From the NCBI GenBank assembly GCA_023423605.1, contig JAFAFF010000073.1:1-16636 (forward strand): a stretch of 16,636 bases of DNA. The letters run 5' to 3'. The notes under the pieces are model-generated. The model did not search any database. It saw only the letters and a list, made by a program, of their open reading frames with translations, and was not told the origin of the DNA. Positions 1-7,195 of the stretch are shown piece after piece. The position numbers and the translations under genes were made by a program. The stretch is from Pseudomonadota bacterium (GTDB taxonomy: Bacteria > Pseudomonadota > Gammaproteobacteria > Xanthomonadales > Xanthomonadaceae). How positions within the stretch are numbered: the stretch's first letter is position 1; every line of letters starts with the position of its first letter.

Positions 1-444
1 GCTGCCGGTTCGGAGCTGGGCAGGCAGGCCAAGGCGGTGATGGATGCCGGCAACCTGGTGTCCGATGAGATCCTGCTGGGCATGCTGCGCTCGCGCCTGA
101 AGCAGGATGACGTGGGCAAGGGTTTCATCCTGGATGGCTACCCGCGCAATCTCGCCCAGGCCGAGGCGCTGGACGGCGTACTGGCCGAAATCGGGCAGCC
201 GCTCGACGCCGTGGTGCAGCTGGACGTGCCGACCGATCTGCTGGTGGAACGCATTGCCGGGCGTGCTGCCGAGCAGGGCCGCGCCGATGACAATCCCGAA
301 TCCGTGCGCCAGCGGCTGCAGGTCTACAACGACCAGACTGCCCCGGTGGTCGATTTCTACGCCGGCCGTGGCACCCTGGCTCGTGTTGACGGTGTCGGCG
401 GGCTGGATGAAGTGGAAGGTCGCATCACCGCCGCCCTGCATTGA
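1..444 (+). CDS. adk: adenylate kinase, 5'-truncated by window edge
   Basis: Adenylate kinase interconverts ATP + AMP and 2 ADP in the cytoplasm. The open frame runs from base 1, so the start and the N-terminal P-loop lie outside the window; 147 residues are visible. The visible part contains the AMP-binding stretch (GELVSDE-like: NLVSDEILLGML), the GFILDGYPRN signature with its catalytic Arg, and a short LID (GRAAEQGRADDN) followed by the ESVRQRL helix. The short LID has no zinc-binding or long beta insert, so this is the short type, as I recall for Xanthomonas, rather than the long E. coli type. A strong hairpin terminator follows 19 bases after the stop, so the gene ends its own transcription unit. 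The family call is firm. Confidence 0.97.
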   Translation, partial: AAGSELGRQAKAVMDAGNLVSDEILLGMLRSRLKQDDVGKGFILDGYPRNLAQAEALDGVLAEIGQPLDAVVQLDVPTDLLVERIAGRAAEQGRADDNPESVRQRLQVYNDQTAPVVDFYAGRGTLARVDGVGGLDEVEGRITAALH

Positions 445-750
445 TGGCAGAGGGCGTCCAGACGAAAGAGGCCTGGTCCGTGGACCAGGCCTCTTCGTTT
501 TCGTGTAAGTGCCAGCGATCGAGCTTGCTCAGGGCTCCGCAGCGTGAGCTCCCATGGGGATGGCCTCTTGGGGAGTAGGACCGGTAGGGAACTGCGGCTG
601 GCAGGTCGGATTCTGTCCGTATTCATATATAACTGATATCGGGATTTTCCTTACATGCACGAAGGTTTTCCCTATTTCACGTGTAGGACTTATCTCACCC
701 GTTGGTCCGGCAGTGCCTTCGAAGCGGAATGATCGGTGACAATGAAGGCC
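445..750. other. 306-base intergenic region between adk and mpl
   Basis: Besides the adk terminator, this gap holds a patch clearly richer in A+T than its surroundings (about 610-700). The patch contains ATTCATATATAACTGATATC, with a possible -10 box TATAAC at 628-633. I could not find a convincing -35 box at the right distance, so the mpl promoter is only suspected here. A CACGTG hexamer lies near 679-684. No start codon with a good ribosome site opens a credible small gene on the + strand. A minus-strand frame crosses the region but is treated as chance. Confidence 0.5.
464..501 (+). terminator. rho-independent terminator after adk
   Basis: Two perfectly complementary 14-base arms (466-479 and 482-495) are separated by GT, so the real loop is about four bases. 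The stem is GC-rich and is followed by CGTTTT. The T-run is short, but the stem is very stable. It lies 19 bases after the adk stop and is the best terminator in the window. Confidence 0.8.
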
Positions 751-2112
751 ATGAGCAACGTACATATCCTCGGAGTCGCCGGCACCTTCATGGGCGGCGT
801 AGCGGCGCTGGCACGCGAGCTGGGCCATGCTGTCAGCGGCAGTGACCAGGCGATCTATCCGCCGATGTCCACCCAGCTGGAACAACTGGGCATACGGCTG
901 GACCAGGGGTATCGCGCCGACAGCGTACCCGACGGCACGGACCAGGTGGTGGTGGGCAACGCGCTTTCGCGTGGCAACCCGGCGGTGGAGGCGGTACTCG
1001 ACGCCGGCCAGCGCTACATTTCCGGTGCCCAGTGGCTCAGCGAGCAGGTGCTGCCCGGACGCGACACGCTGGCCGTGGCCGGCACCCATGGCAAAACCAC
1101 CACCACCACCATCCTCACCTGGCTGCTGGAAGCCGCCGGCCGCTCGCCAGGCTTCCTGATCGGCGGCGTGGCCGAGGATTTCGGCGTGTCCGCACGGCTG
1201 GGCCAGGGCCGCGAATTCGTGGTCGAAGCCGATGAATACGACACCGCCTTCTTCGACAAGCGCAGCAAATTCGTCCACTACCGTCCGCTGGTCGCCATCC
1301 TCAACAACCTGGAATACGACCATGCCGACATCTTCCCGGACGTGGCGGCCATCCAGCGCCAGTTCCATCACCTGGTGCGCACGGTACCGGCGCGCGGGCG
1401 GCTGATCGTCAACGGCGAGGATGCGCGGCTGGCCGAGGTGCTGGCGATGGGCTGCTGGACGCCGGTGGAGCGTTTCGGCTTCGATGCCTCCCTGGAATGG
1501 CATGCAGAGCTGCTGGCCGCCGATGGCAGCCATTTCGCCGTGCATCACCACGGGCAGCGCGTGGGCGAGGTGGAATGGCCGCTGCTGGGGCGCCACAACG
1601 TGCTCAATGGCCTTGCCGCGCTGGCGGCGGCGCATGCGGTTGGCGTGGAGATTGCCGCCGTGTTGTCGGCACTTGCGCGCTTCCGCAGCGTGAAGCGACG
1701 GATGGAAGTGATCGGCCAGGCAGGTGGCATCACGGTCTACGACGATTTCGCACATCATCCGACCGCGATAGCGACAACGCTGGAAGGCCTGCGCGCGAAG
1801 GTCGGCGATGCACGCATCGTGGTGGCGATGGAGCCGCGCAGCAACTCGATGCGGCTGGGCGCGCACGCGGACGCGCTGGCCCCTTCTCTGGTACAGGCGG
1901 ACGAGGTGGTGTTCCTGCATCGGCCGGAACTGGTATGGGACGCGTCGCAGGTCATCTCCGCCGTGCGTGGCTCGGCCCACGCCGTGACCGATACCGACGC
2001 GTTGCTGGCGCAGCTGCAGGCGCGCGCGCGCGCGGGCGACCATGTGGTGTTCATGTCCAATGGAGGGTTCGACGGGGCACCGCGACGCTTCTTCGCGCAG
2101 TTGCAGGCCTAG
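751..2112 (+). CDS. mpl: UDP-N-acetylmuramate:L-Ala-gamma-D-Glu-meso-DAP ligase
   Basis: Mpl is the cytoplasmic murein-recycling ligase that uses ATP to attach recovered tripeptide L-Ala-gamma-D-Glu-meso-DAP to UDP-MurNAc. The protein is about 453 residues, close to E. coli Mpl (457). It shows the N-terminal HILGVAGTFMGG Rossmann motif (5-16), YPPMST (36-41), and the ATP loop GTHGKTTT (111-118). The central-domain stretches EADEYD, FFDKRSKFVHYRP, NNLEYDHADIF and GRHNVLNG follow, and the C-terminal domain has YDDFAHHPTAI, MEPRSN and FMSNGGF. The start is uncertain: ATG 751 best matches the E. coli N-terminus, but in-frame ATG 742 and GTG 736 are open, and no start has a strong ribosome site. 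It stands alone between the adk terminator and the convergent regulator gene. Confidence 0.95.
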   Translation: MSNVHILGVAGTFMGGVAALARELGHAVSGSDQAIYPPMSTQLEQLGIRLDQGYRADSVPDGTDQVVVGNALSRGNPAVEAVLDAGQRYISGAQWLSEQVLPGRDTLAVAGTHGKTTTTTILTWLLEAAGRSPGFLIGGVAEDFGVSARLGQGREFVVEADEYDTAFFDKRSKFVHYRPLVAILNNLEYDHADIFPDVAAIQRQFHHLVRTVPARGRLIVNGEDARLAEVLAMGCWTPVERFGFDASLEWHAELLAADGSHFAVHHHGQRVGEVEWPLLGRHNVLNGLAALAAAHAVGVEIAAVLSALARFRSVKRRMEVIGQAGGITVYDDFAHHPTAIATTLEGLRAKVGDARIVVAMEPRSNSMRLGAHADALAPSLVQADEVVFLHRPELVWDASQVISAVRGSAHAVTDTDALLAQLQARARAGDHVVFMSNGGFDGAPRRFFAQLQA

Positions 2113-2133
2113 CCTGCGCGGATGGAATTCGGC

Positions 2134-2158
2134 TGCCGGCCCCCTGCAGGGACCGGCA
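2134..2158. terminator. possible two-way terminator hairpin between mpl and the iclR-type gene
   Basis: Outer arms TGCCGG and CCGGCA pair six bases, one mismatch follows, and three further C-G pairs close a five-base loop. It lies between the stops of two convergent genes (2112 and 2164). Neither side has a T-run, so it is only a plausible bidirectional terminator. Confidence 0.4.
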
Positions 2159-2163
2159 CCACC

Positions 2164-3039
2164 TCAGTGGCTGCTGCCCATCAGCGCGGAAATGTCCCGT
2201 GCGGCATCCAGCAACGCCTGCACATGCATCGGATCCGGCGCGCTGGGGAGATAGTGGATCGATCCGATGATCGCCACCGTGCCGAACAGTTCGCCATTGG
2301 CCTGCCGCAGCGGTGCCGCCAGGGCATTGACGCCGATGTAGAGTTCCTCCGGCGCATCCGCCCAGCCACGCCGGCGGACCAGTTCGATTTCCGCACGCAG
2401 GCGGTCCGGATCGGTGATGGTGCGCGGGGTACTGGGTTGCAGTGGCTGGTCAAGAAAACGCTGGCAGACCCGTTCCGGAGCGAAGGCGAGCACGATCTTG
2501 CCCTGCGCCACGGTGTTGTGCTGGAAACGGGTGCCCGAGCGCAGGCTGATTTCCACGGGTGCGGTGCCGCGCAGTACGTCGATCACCACCACTTCCTCAT
2601 CGGAGTACGTGGAGATCACAATGGTCTGGCCCACTGCATCGCGAAGGCGTTCCAGCACCGGCTTGGCCAGCGACATGACATCGAAGCGGCTGGTGCAGGC
2701 CCGGCCCAGCAGGAACATCTGCCAACCGACGCGGTAGTGGTTGTTGCGGGGGTCCTGGTCGACGTAACCGTGCTCGCGCAGCATGGTCAGATGCCGATGG
2801 ATGCGTGCCTTGGGCATGCCCAGCAATTGTCCAAGGCGGGTCACGCCCAGTCCTGCCGGCGCAGCCGCGAGCGCTTCGATCACCTTCAGTGAGACGATCG
2901 CCGTTGGCAGGCCCTGTTCCGCGGAACCCTGTCCCCCCGGCTCATGCCCGTCAGTGTCGTCGGTCGCCAGCGGCGCGGCAGCCTGCGCGAGGGGGCTGGC
3001 CTTGAGGTCGTCGGGCACGGGCGGCTTCTGTCGAGGCAT
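2164..3039 (-). CDS. IclR-family transcriptional regulator
   Basis: This is a 291-residue DNA-binding regulator and probably controls the adjacent aromatic-acid genes. A loosely ordered Ala/Pro/Gly-rich tail (1-44) precedes the winged helix-turn-helix (about 45-105, with GVTRLGQLLGMPKARIHRHL as the recognition part). The IclR effector-binding domain follows (about 120-288), with HNTVAQGKIVLAF, RRRGWA and an IGVNALAAPL stretch. Family members such as PcaR, PcaU and PobR respond to aromatic acids or pathway intermediates. The gene lies 54 bases downstream of the cupin gene on the same strand, so the two probably share a transcript. The ribosome site before the ATG is weak. The ligand cannot be read from the sequence; a meta-pathway dicarboxylate is the natural guess. 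Targets are probably the two palindromes at 3802-3818 and 3872-3888. Confidence 0.93.
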   Translation of the reverse strand: MPRQKPPVPDDLKASPLAQAAAPLATDDTDGHEPGGQGSAEQGLPTAIVSLKVIEALAAAPAGLGVTRLGQLLGMPKARIHRHLTMLREHGYVDQDPRNNHYRVGWQMFLLGRACTSRFDVMSLAKPVLERLRDAVGQTIVISTYSDEEVVVIDVLRGTAPVEISLRSGTRFQHNTVAQGKIVLAFAPERVCQRFLDQPLQPSTPRTITDPDRLRAEIELVRRRGWADAPEELYIGVNALAAPLRQANGELFGTVAIIGSIHYLPSAPDPMHVQALLDAARDISALMGSSH

Positions 3040-3093
3040 GGATATCCGGGGTGACCACAGAGTGGAGGCATGGCGGGCTAGGGTAGCCTACCG

Positions 3094-3774
3094 TCAGCGC
3101 TTTCCGGGAATATCGATGTATCGCTCGGCAAAAACCCGGTATTGCTGGACCTTGGGGGCCGCTGCGTCGGCGGGATGCACATAGCGGATGGAGCTGTGGC
3201 CCTTGAGTGCGCGAGGCAACAGGAAACACCGCACGAACGCGGTCGGCTCCCGTTCCGTGGTGGGGGCCAGCACCGGCTCCGGGCCGAGCTCGAACCAGGC
3301 ATGTCCGGCGGGATGATCATGGGCCGCGCCCTGTGTCTCGATGCGGATCTCGCCATGCAGGCATATCCGGATACCCGGACCCTGGTGGACGTGGGTAAGG
3401 GCGACGCCACCCGGCGGGAAGTCCACGCGGTCGCAGCGCATCAGCCATTCGAAACCCGGATCGAGCTGGACGTCAGCGGACAGCTTGAGCGTGCTCCGCG
3501 TGGCAGGCGCGGAGGGTAGCTGCGTGCGCTCCGGCTGATCGCAGGACGAAAGCTCCCAGCGCCACATCACGGTGTCTTCGGTCCCGCATGACACTGTTGT
3601 CGCGTTCTGCGATACATCCGCCTGTCCGGACGCAAGGTATCGTCCTTCACGGGGACCTTCCACGGAAATTCCGCCCTTCCGGACATACAGCGCACGTGGC
3701 GTCGCGGGCAGGAAAATGGCCGGACAGCCGCTGGGCAGATGATCCTCGAACAGGCGGAGGGTAAGCATGGACAT
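3094..3774 (-). CDS. cupin-fold protein of unknown function
   Basis: This 226-residue protein appears to be a double-stranded beta-helix (cupin) protein. Residues 119-145 form a cupin motif 1: PPGG-VALT-HVH-QGPG, then a strand ending LHGEI, with His128 and His130 as likely metal ligands. The usual motif-1 Glu is not in place. Motif 2 (about 152-162, HDHPAGHAWFE) has Trp160 where the conserved His normally sits, although His152, His154 and His158 are close by. The N-terminal half (20-75) reads like a second, degenerate cupin barrel. No signal peptide is seen, so it is probably cytoplasmic. ATG 3774 is chosen because AAGAGG lies 10 bases upstream; ATG 3768 is possible. It is divergent from the transporter and probably co-transcribed with the regulator. 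It could be a metal-dependent dioxygenase or isomerase, or a ligand-binding accessory. No reaction can be assigned. Confidence 0.8.
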   Translation of the reverse strand: MSMLTLRLFEDHLPSGCPAIFLPATPRALYVRKGGISVEGPREGRYLASGQADVSQNATTVSCGTEDTVMWRWELSSCDQPERTQLPSAPATRSTLKLSADVQLDPGFEWLMRCDRVDFPPGGVALTHVHQGPGIRICLHGEIRIETQGAAHDHPAGHAWFELGPEPVLAPTTEREPTAFVRCFLLPRALKGHSSIRYVHPADAAAPKVQQYRVFAERYIDIPGKR

Positions 3775-3801
3775 GGGGAGTCGACCTCTTGTGATGTTCG
3801 C

Positions 3802-3818
3802 GTATCGTACAACGATAC
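3802..3818. promoter_or_regulatory. operator 1: palindrome GTATCG-TACAA-CGATAC
   Basis: This is a perfect 6-5-6 inverted repeat, 27 bases upstream of the cupin ATG. It overlaps the candidate -10 box of the leftward promoter (TACGAT read on the minus strand, + positions 3804-3809). A third half-site, TATCG at 3820-3824, lies immediately beside it and forms a second inverted repeat CGATA-CA-TATCG (3813-3824). Its identical partner at 3872-3888 and the adjacent IclR gene make it a likely IclR-type operator. Binding here would block cupin-iclR transcription. Confidence 0.75.
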
Positions 3819-3832
3819 ATATCGACAGTAAA
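3804..3832 (-). promoter_or_regulatory. candidate promoter for the cupin-iclR transcript
   Basis: Read on the minus strand, TTTACT (+ 3827-3832) and TACGAT (+ 3804-3809) are 17 bases apart and match the sigma-70 consensus at four of six positions each. Transcription would begin near 3797, about 23 bases before the cupin ATG. The -10 box sits inside operator 1, which fits autorepression. Read by eye only. Confidence 0.45.
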
Positions 3833-3834
3833 TG

Positions 3835-3862
3835 TTGTATTCCTGAAAATGGCGTGTATATT
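3835..3862 (+). promoter_or_regulatory. candidate promoter for the rightward catabolic operon
   Basis: TTGTAT (3835-3840) and TATATT (3857-3862) are 16 bases apart. The -10 box matches at five of six positions and the -35 box at three of six. Transcription would start near 3869. Operator 2 (3872-3888) would then cover the first transcribed bases, and operator 1 would sit about 50-65 bases upstream of the start, a position where IclR-type activators commonly bind. Read by eye only. Confidence 0.45.
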
Positions 3863-3871
3863 GAGACGTCC

Positions 3872-3888
3872 GTATCGAATTGCGATAC
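3872..3888. promoter_or_regulatory. operator 2: palindrome GTATCG-AATTG-CGATAC
   Basis: The six-base arms and five-base spacer length are the same as in operator 1, while the spacer sequence differs. The shared pattern extends to CGTATCG-N5-CGATACAT in both copies. The start-to-start distance is 70 bases. It lies 36 bases upstream of the transporter ATG and just after the predicted start of the rightward transcript. The conserved arms with unrelated spacers are the mark of a dimeric protein binding site. Confidence 0.75.
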
Positions 3889-3924
3889 ATCGTCATCCAC
3901 GCCACAGATTCCGGAGGGGGAAGC

Positions 3925-5175
3925 ATGGCAGGCAGTCAGGCAGGGCCGCAGATCGGCAAGCGCTGGTGGCAGGGCGCAAGCGCGCAACAGTGGGGCACGT
4001 TCCGCTCAGCCTATCTGGGCTGGGCGCTGGACATCATGGATCTGATGTTGTTCGCGATGGTCATCAAGCACGTCAGTGCCGACCTGGGTTTCGACAAGTC
4101 CGCGGCGGGCATGGTGATGTCCGCCACGCTGCTGGCCACCGCTGGTGGTGGGCTGGTGTTCGGATTCCTGGCCGACCGCCTGGGTCGCGCCAAATCCATG
4201 ATTCTCAGCATCGTCTGCTATTCGATAGGCACTGCCTTATGCGGCCTCTCCGACACCCTTGGCCAGCTGCTCCTGTTCCGGGTGATTGTCGGCCTGGGCG
4301 TCGGCGGGGAATGGTCGGCCGGCTCCGCGCTGGTCAGTGAGACCTGGCCTGCGCAGCATCGCGGCAAGGTGCTGGCGTGGATCCAGAGTGCGTTCGCGGC
4401 CGGCTACGCGGCGGCGGCGATTGTCGCTGCCCTGGTGGTACCGACGCTTGGCTGGCGCTGGGTGTTCGCCGTCGGCCTGCTGCCGGCGTTGCTGGCGTTC
4501 TACGTGCGCCGTCATGTCAAGGAACCGGAGATATGGGTCAACCAGGCGCGGCGCCTGAGTTTCGCCGAAACCGTTTCTTCGCTGTTTGGCGCGCATCGCC
4601 GCAACACGCTGGTCGGGTTGGCCTTCACCACCGCGGCCATGTGCGGCTACTGGAGCCTGTTCACGTGGATTCCCACCTATCTGGCCACGCCGGTGACCGA
4701 GGGCGGGCCGGGGCTGGACCTGGTGAAGTCGACGGTATGGATCGTCATCATGCAGCTGGGGGCAGCGCTGGGTTACGTTACCTTCGGCTACATCGCCGAC
4801 CGGTTGGGGCGGAAGAAGGCCTTCCTGATCTTCTTCCTGTGCTCGGCATTGACCGTGCCGGTATTCGTGATGATCCAGTCGCCGACCTTGCTGATGGTGT
4901 TTGGCGTCGTGGTGGCCTACTTCGGCACGGGCTTCTACAGCGGCTTCGCTCCGACCTTCGCGGAAATGTTCCCGACCTCGGTGCGGGCTACCGCGCAGGG
5001 CTTCGTCTACAACGGCGGGCGTGCCATCGCCGCCATCGCGCCGGCACTGATCGGCTTCCTCGCCAACTCGTACGGCGTGGCCAGTGGCCTGGTCGCGACC
5101 GCCGCTTTCTTCGCTCTTGCCGGCCTGATCGTGTGGTTGTTCCTGCCGGAAACCAAGGGCGTGGAACTTGCCTGA
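3925..5175 (+). CDS. MFS transporter, organic-acid:H+ symporter type
   Basis: This 416-residue, twelve-helix inner-membrane carrier probably imports the substrate of this cluster. MFS motif A appears after helix 2 as GFLADRLGRAKS (80-91) and again in the second half as GYIADRLGRKK (288-298). GLGVGGEW (123-130) and the acidic pair in helix 1 (D35, D39) resemble the sialate/lactate:H+ and metabolite:H+ symporter branches more than the PcaK-type aromatic-acid carriers. The C-terminus LPETKGVEL is typical of the superfamily. ATG 3925 is chosen for the strong GGAGG seven bases upstream; a TTG at 3880 is in frame but lies inside operator 2. It is the first gene of the rightward operon, 21 bases before the tautomerase. 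The substrate is inferred only from context: a mono- or dicarboxylate related to 2-hydroxymuconate. Confidence 0.9.
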   Translation: MAGSQAGPQIGKRWWQGASAQQWGTFRSAYLGWALDIMDLMLFAMVIKHVSADLGFDKSAAGMVMSATLLATAGGGLVFGFLADRLGRAKSMILSIVCYSIGTALCGLSDTLGQLLLFRVIVGLGVGGEWSAGSALVSETWPAQHRGKVLAWIQSAFAAGYAAAAIVAALVVPTLGWRWVFAVGLLPALLAFYVRRHVKEPEIWVNQARRLSFAETVSSLFGAHRRNTLVGLAFTTAAMCGYWSLFTWIPTYLATPVTEGGPGLDLVKSTVWIVIMQLGAALGYVTFGYIADRLGRKKAFLIFFLCSALTVPVFVMIQSPTLLMVFGVVVAYFGTGFYSGFAPTFAEMFPTSVRATAQGFVYNGGRAIAAIAPALIGFLANSYGVASGLVATAAFFALAGLIVWLFLPETKGVELA

Positions 5176-5196
5176 CCGCAACTGCAGGAGACAGAT

Positions 5197-5400
5197 ATGC
5201 CGATCATCCAGGTGACCCTGGTGGAGGGCCGGGACGATGCCACGGTCCAGTCCTTCATCCGTGCCGTGGCCAGGGCTGCCCACGAGCAGCTTGGCGCGCC
5301 GATGACCACCATCCGCGTGATGGTCAATGAGGTGCCGCCGCAGCGGTTTGCGGTGGGCGACAGATTGAAGAGCGATCCGCCTGAAGGATGTGCGGCATGA
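5197..5400 (+). CDS. dmpI: 4-oxalocrotonate tautomerase
   Basis: This small enzyme converts 2-hydroxymuconate to 2-oxo-3-hexenedioate using an N-terminal proline as general base. The protein is 67 residues including the initiator Met, close to the roughly 62-residue Pseudomonas enzymes. Numbered without Met, Pro1, Arg11, Arg39 and Phe50 all sit where the classical XylH/DmpI catalytic residues are. The start follows GGAG by six bases. Its stop overlaps the hydratase start (ATGA at 5397-5400), so translation is probably coupled. In the dmp operon this gene is last; here it is the first enzyme gene. Other tautomerase-superfamily activities are possible, but the four residues and the neighbours favour this one. 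Confidence 0.92.
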   Translation: MPIIQVTLVEGRDDATVQSFIRAVARAAHEQLGAPMTTIRVMVNEVPPQRFAVGDRLKSDPPEGCAA

Positions 5401-6191
5401 ACGCCGCGCTGGACGCCGCTGGAATCGCCGAACATGCAGCGCAGCTGCACCGTGCGCTGCGCCAGGGGCAACCGCTGGAGCCGCTCAGCGAACGCGTGGC
5501 AGGACTGGGCCTCGATGATGCCTATGCGATCTCCACTGCGTTGCTGGAACTTCGCCTGGCTGATGGCGAACGCGTGGTGGGCAAGAAGATTGGCGCGACC
5601 AGCGTGGCGGTGCAGCGCATGCTCAAGGTGGACCAGCCTGACTTCGGATTCCTGACCGACCGCATGGAGATTGCCAACGGCGGTACGTTGTCGCTGGATG
5701 GGCTGCTGCAGCCGCGTGCCGAAGGCGAAATCGCGTTCCATCTCAACAAGGATCTGCGCGGCCCGGGCATCACCCACCATGACGTGCTGGCAGCGACCGA
5801 GGCCGTATCGGCCTGTTTCGAGATCGTGGACTCGCGTATCCGCGACTGGCGCATCGGCATCACCGATACCGTCGCCGACAACGCGTCGGCGGCAGCGTTC
5901 GTGCTGGGCGAAAGGCGCGTGCCGCCGCGTGGGCTCGACCTGGGCACGCTGGGCATGGTGGTGGAAAAGAACGGTGAGGTCGTCGCCACCGGTGCCGGCG
6001 CTGCGGCCTTGGGATCGCCGGTCAACTGCGTGGCGTGGCTGGCCAACACCCTGGGCCGCCTTGGCACATCGCTGCGGGCGGGCGAGGTGATCCTGTCCGG
6101 TGCACTGGTGCCGCTGGTTCCGGTGCAGCGTGGCGACCACATGCGCGTCCGCATCGGCACGCTGGGCGACGCCGAGATCCATTTCGCCTGA
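5397..6191 (+). CDS. dmpE: 2-oxopent-4-enoate hydratase (2-hydroxypenta-2,4-dienoate hydratase)
   Basis: The enzyme adds water to 2-hydroxypenta-2,4-dienoate, giving 4-hydroxy-2-oxovalerate, with Mg2+ or Mn2+. The 264-residue protein belongs to the XylJ/DmpE/MhpD branch of the fumarylacetoacetase fold. It shows VGKKIGATS (61-69), [13 protein letters not shown] (78-90), [10 protein letters not shown] (105-114), [11 protein letters not shown] (141-151), DTVADNAS (157-164) and [10 protein letters not shown] (201-210). Probable metal ligands are E109, E111 and E142. These signatures separate it from the decarboxylase paralogue at 8233-9021. ATG 5397 is used because GAAGGA lies eight bases before it; GTG 5388 is in frame. 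It overlaps the tautomerase stop by four bases and is followed by a 55-base gap. Confidence 0.92.
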   Translation: MNAALDAAGIAEHAAQLHRALRQGQPLEPLSERVAGLGLDDAYAISTALLELRLADGERVVGKKIGATSVAVQRMLKVDQPDFGFLTDRMEIANGGTLSLDGLLQPRAEGEIAFHLNKDLRGPGITHHDVLAATEAVSACFEIVDSRIRDWRIGITDTVADNASAAAFVLGERRVPPRGLDLGTLGMVVEKNGEVVATGAGAAALGSPVNCVAWLANTLGRLGTSLRAGEVILSGALVPLVPVQRGDHMRVRIGTLGDAEIHFA

Positions 6192-6246
6192 GCGTACGGG
6201 CGGCATCGTCCTTGTTCCTCCAATTCCTTCTCCGCAGGAGTGCGGT

Positions 6247-7185
6247 ATGACCCTGAAAGTAGCCATCATCGGTCCCGGCAACATCGGTACCGACCTGATG
6301 ATCAAAGTAATGCGCCATGGCAAGCACCTGCAGATGGGGGTGCTGGTCGGCATCGATGCTGCCTCCGACGGGCTGGCGCGCGCTGCGCGGCTCGGCGTGC
6401 CCACCATCGCCGATGGTGTGGAGGGGCTGATCGCTTCGCCGCTGTTCGCCGACGTCGATATCGTGTTCGATGCCACGTCCGCCGCAGCACATGTGCATAA
6501 CGATGCCCTGCTGCGAGCGGCGCGCGATGACATCCGCATCATCGACCTGACACCCGCGGCGATCGGTCCGTACTGCGTGCCGACGGTCAATCTGGATGCG
6601 CATCTGGATGCCCGCAACGTCAACATGGTGACCTGTGGTGGCCAGGCGACCATTCCGATGGTGGCGGCTGTGGCATCCGTGGCCAGGGTGCATTACGCGG
6701 AGATTGTCGCCTCCATCGCCAGTCGTTCGGCCGGACCCGGCACCCGTGCCAACATCGATGAGTTCACCGAGACCACGTCGCGGGCCATCGAGGAGGTGGG
6801 TGGTGCGGCGGTCGGCAAGGCGATCATCGTACTCAACCCGGCCGATCCGCCGCTGCTGATGCGTGACACCGTATATGTGCTGTCCGAAGCGGCCGATACG
6901 ACTGCGGTGGAAGCTGCGGTGCAGGACATGGTGCAACGGGTGTCCGCATACGTGCCCGGCTACCGCCTGAAGCAGCAGGTGCAGTTCGAGCGGATGGACC
7001 TGCCGCAGCCGATACCGGGGCTGGGCGTCACCAGCGGACTGAAGACCTCGATCTTCCTCGAAGTGGAAGGCGCTGCCCATTACCTGCCGGCCTATGCCGG
7101 AAACCTGGACATCATGACCTCGGCGGCGCTGGCTACCGCCGAGCGTATCGCGCAGTCGCGGTTGTCCGTTCGCACGCCGGCATGA
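6247..7185 (+). CDS. dmpF: acetaldehyde dehydrogenase (acylating)
   Basis: It oxidises acetaldehyde to acetyl-CoA with NAD+ and CoA, taking acetaldehyde by channelling from the aldolase partner. The protein has 312 residues, the usual length. The Rossmann motif GPGNIGTD is at 9-16. TCGGQATIP places the catalytic thiol at Cys130 (Cys132 in DmpF). NADPP follows later, and the C-terminal helix ([13 protein letters not shown]) belongs to the dimerisation and aldolase contact region in the family. The start follows AGGAG by six bases. It lies ten bases before the aldolase gene, matching the obligate DmpFG complex. Frame and length are intact. Confidence 0.95.
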   Translation: MTLKVAIIGPGNIGTDLMIKVMRHGKHLQMGVLVGIDAASDGLARAARLGVPTIADGVEGLIASPLFADVDIVFDATSAAAHVHNDALLRAARDDIRIIDLTPAAIGPYCVPTVNLDAHLDARNVNMVTCGGQATIPMVAAVASVARVHYAEIVASIASRSAGPGTRANIDEFTETTSRAIEEVGGAAVGKAIIVLNPADPPLLMRDTVYVLSEAADTTAVEAAVQDMVQRVSAYVPGYRLKQQVQFERMDLPQPIPGLGVTSGLKTSIFLEVEGAAHYLPAYAGNLDIMTSAALATAERIAQSRLSVRTPA

Positions 7186-7195
7186 GGGAACCGAA

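Noticed and set aside
628..633. TATAAC as the mpl promoter -10 box
   Set aside because: No -35 hexamer could be found 16-18 bases upstream, so it is mentioned only in the intergenic entry.
529..2043. A 504-codon open frame on the minus strand opposite mpl, with a protein-like tail over 529-735
   Set aside because: Most of it is the antisense of mpl and rich in Arg, His and Gln as expected of a GC-rich shadow. The tail over the intergenic gap reads tolerably but has no start, ribosome site or known relatives that I recognise.
3880..3924. An upstream TTG start for the transporter
   Set aside because: It would lie inside operator 2 and has no ribosome site, whereas ATG 3925 has GGAGG at ideal spacing.
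5007..6653. A 548-codon minus-strand open frame under the transporter, tautomerase, hydratase and dehydrogenase genes
   Set aside because: It lies opposite four well-supported genes and its composition is that of a shadow. The same applies to the minus-strand frames at 4237-5283 and 8727-10250.
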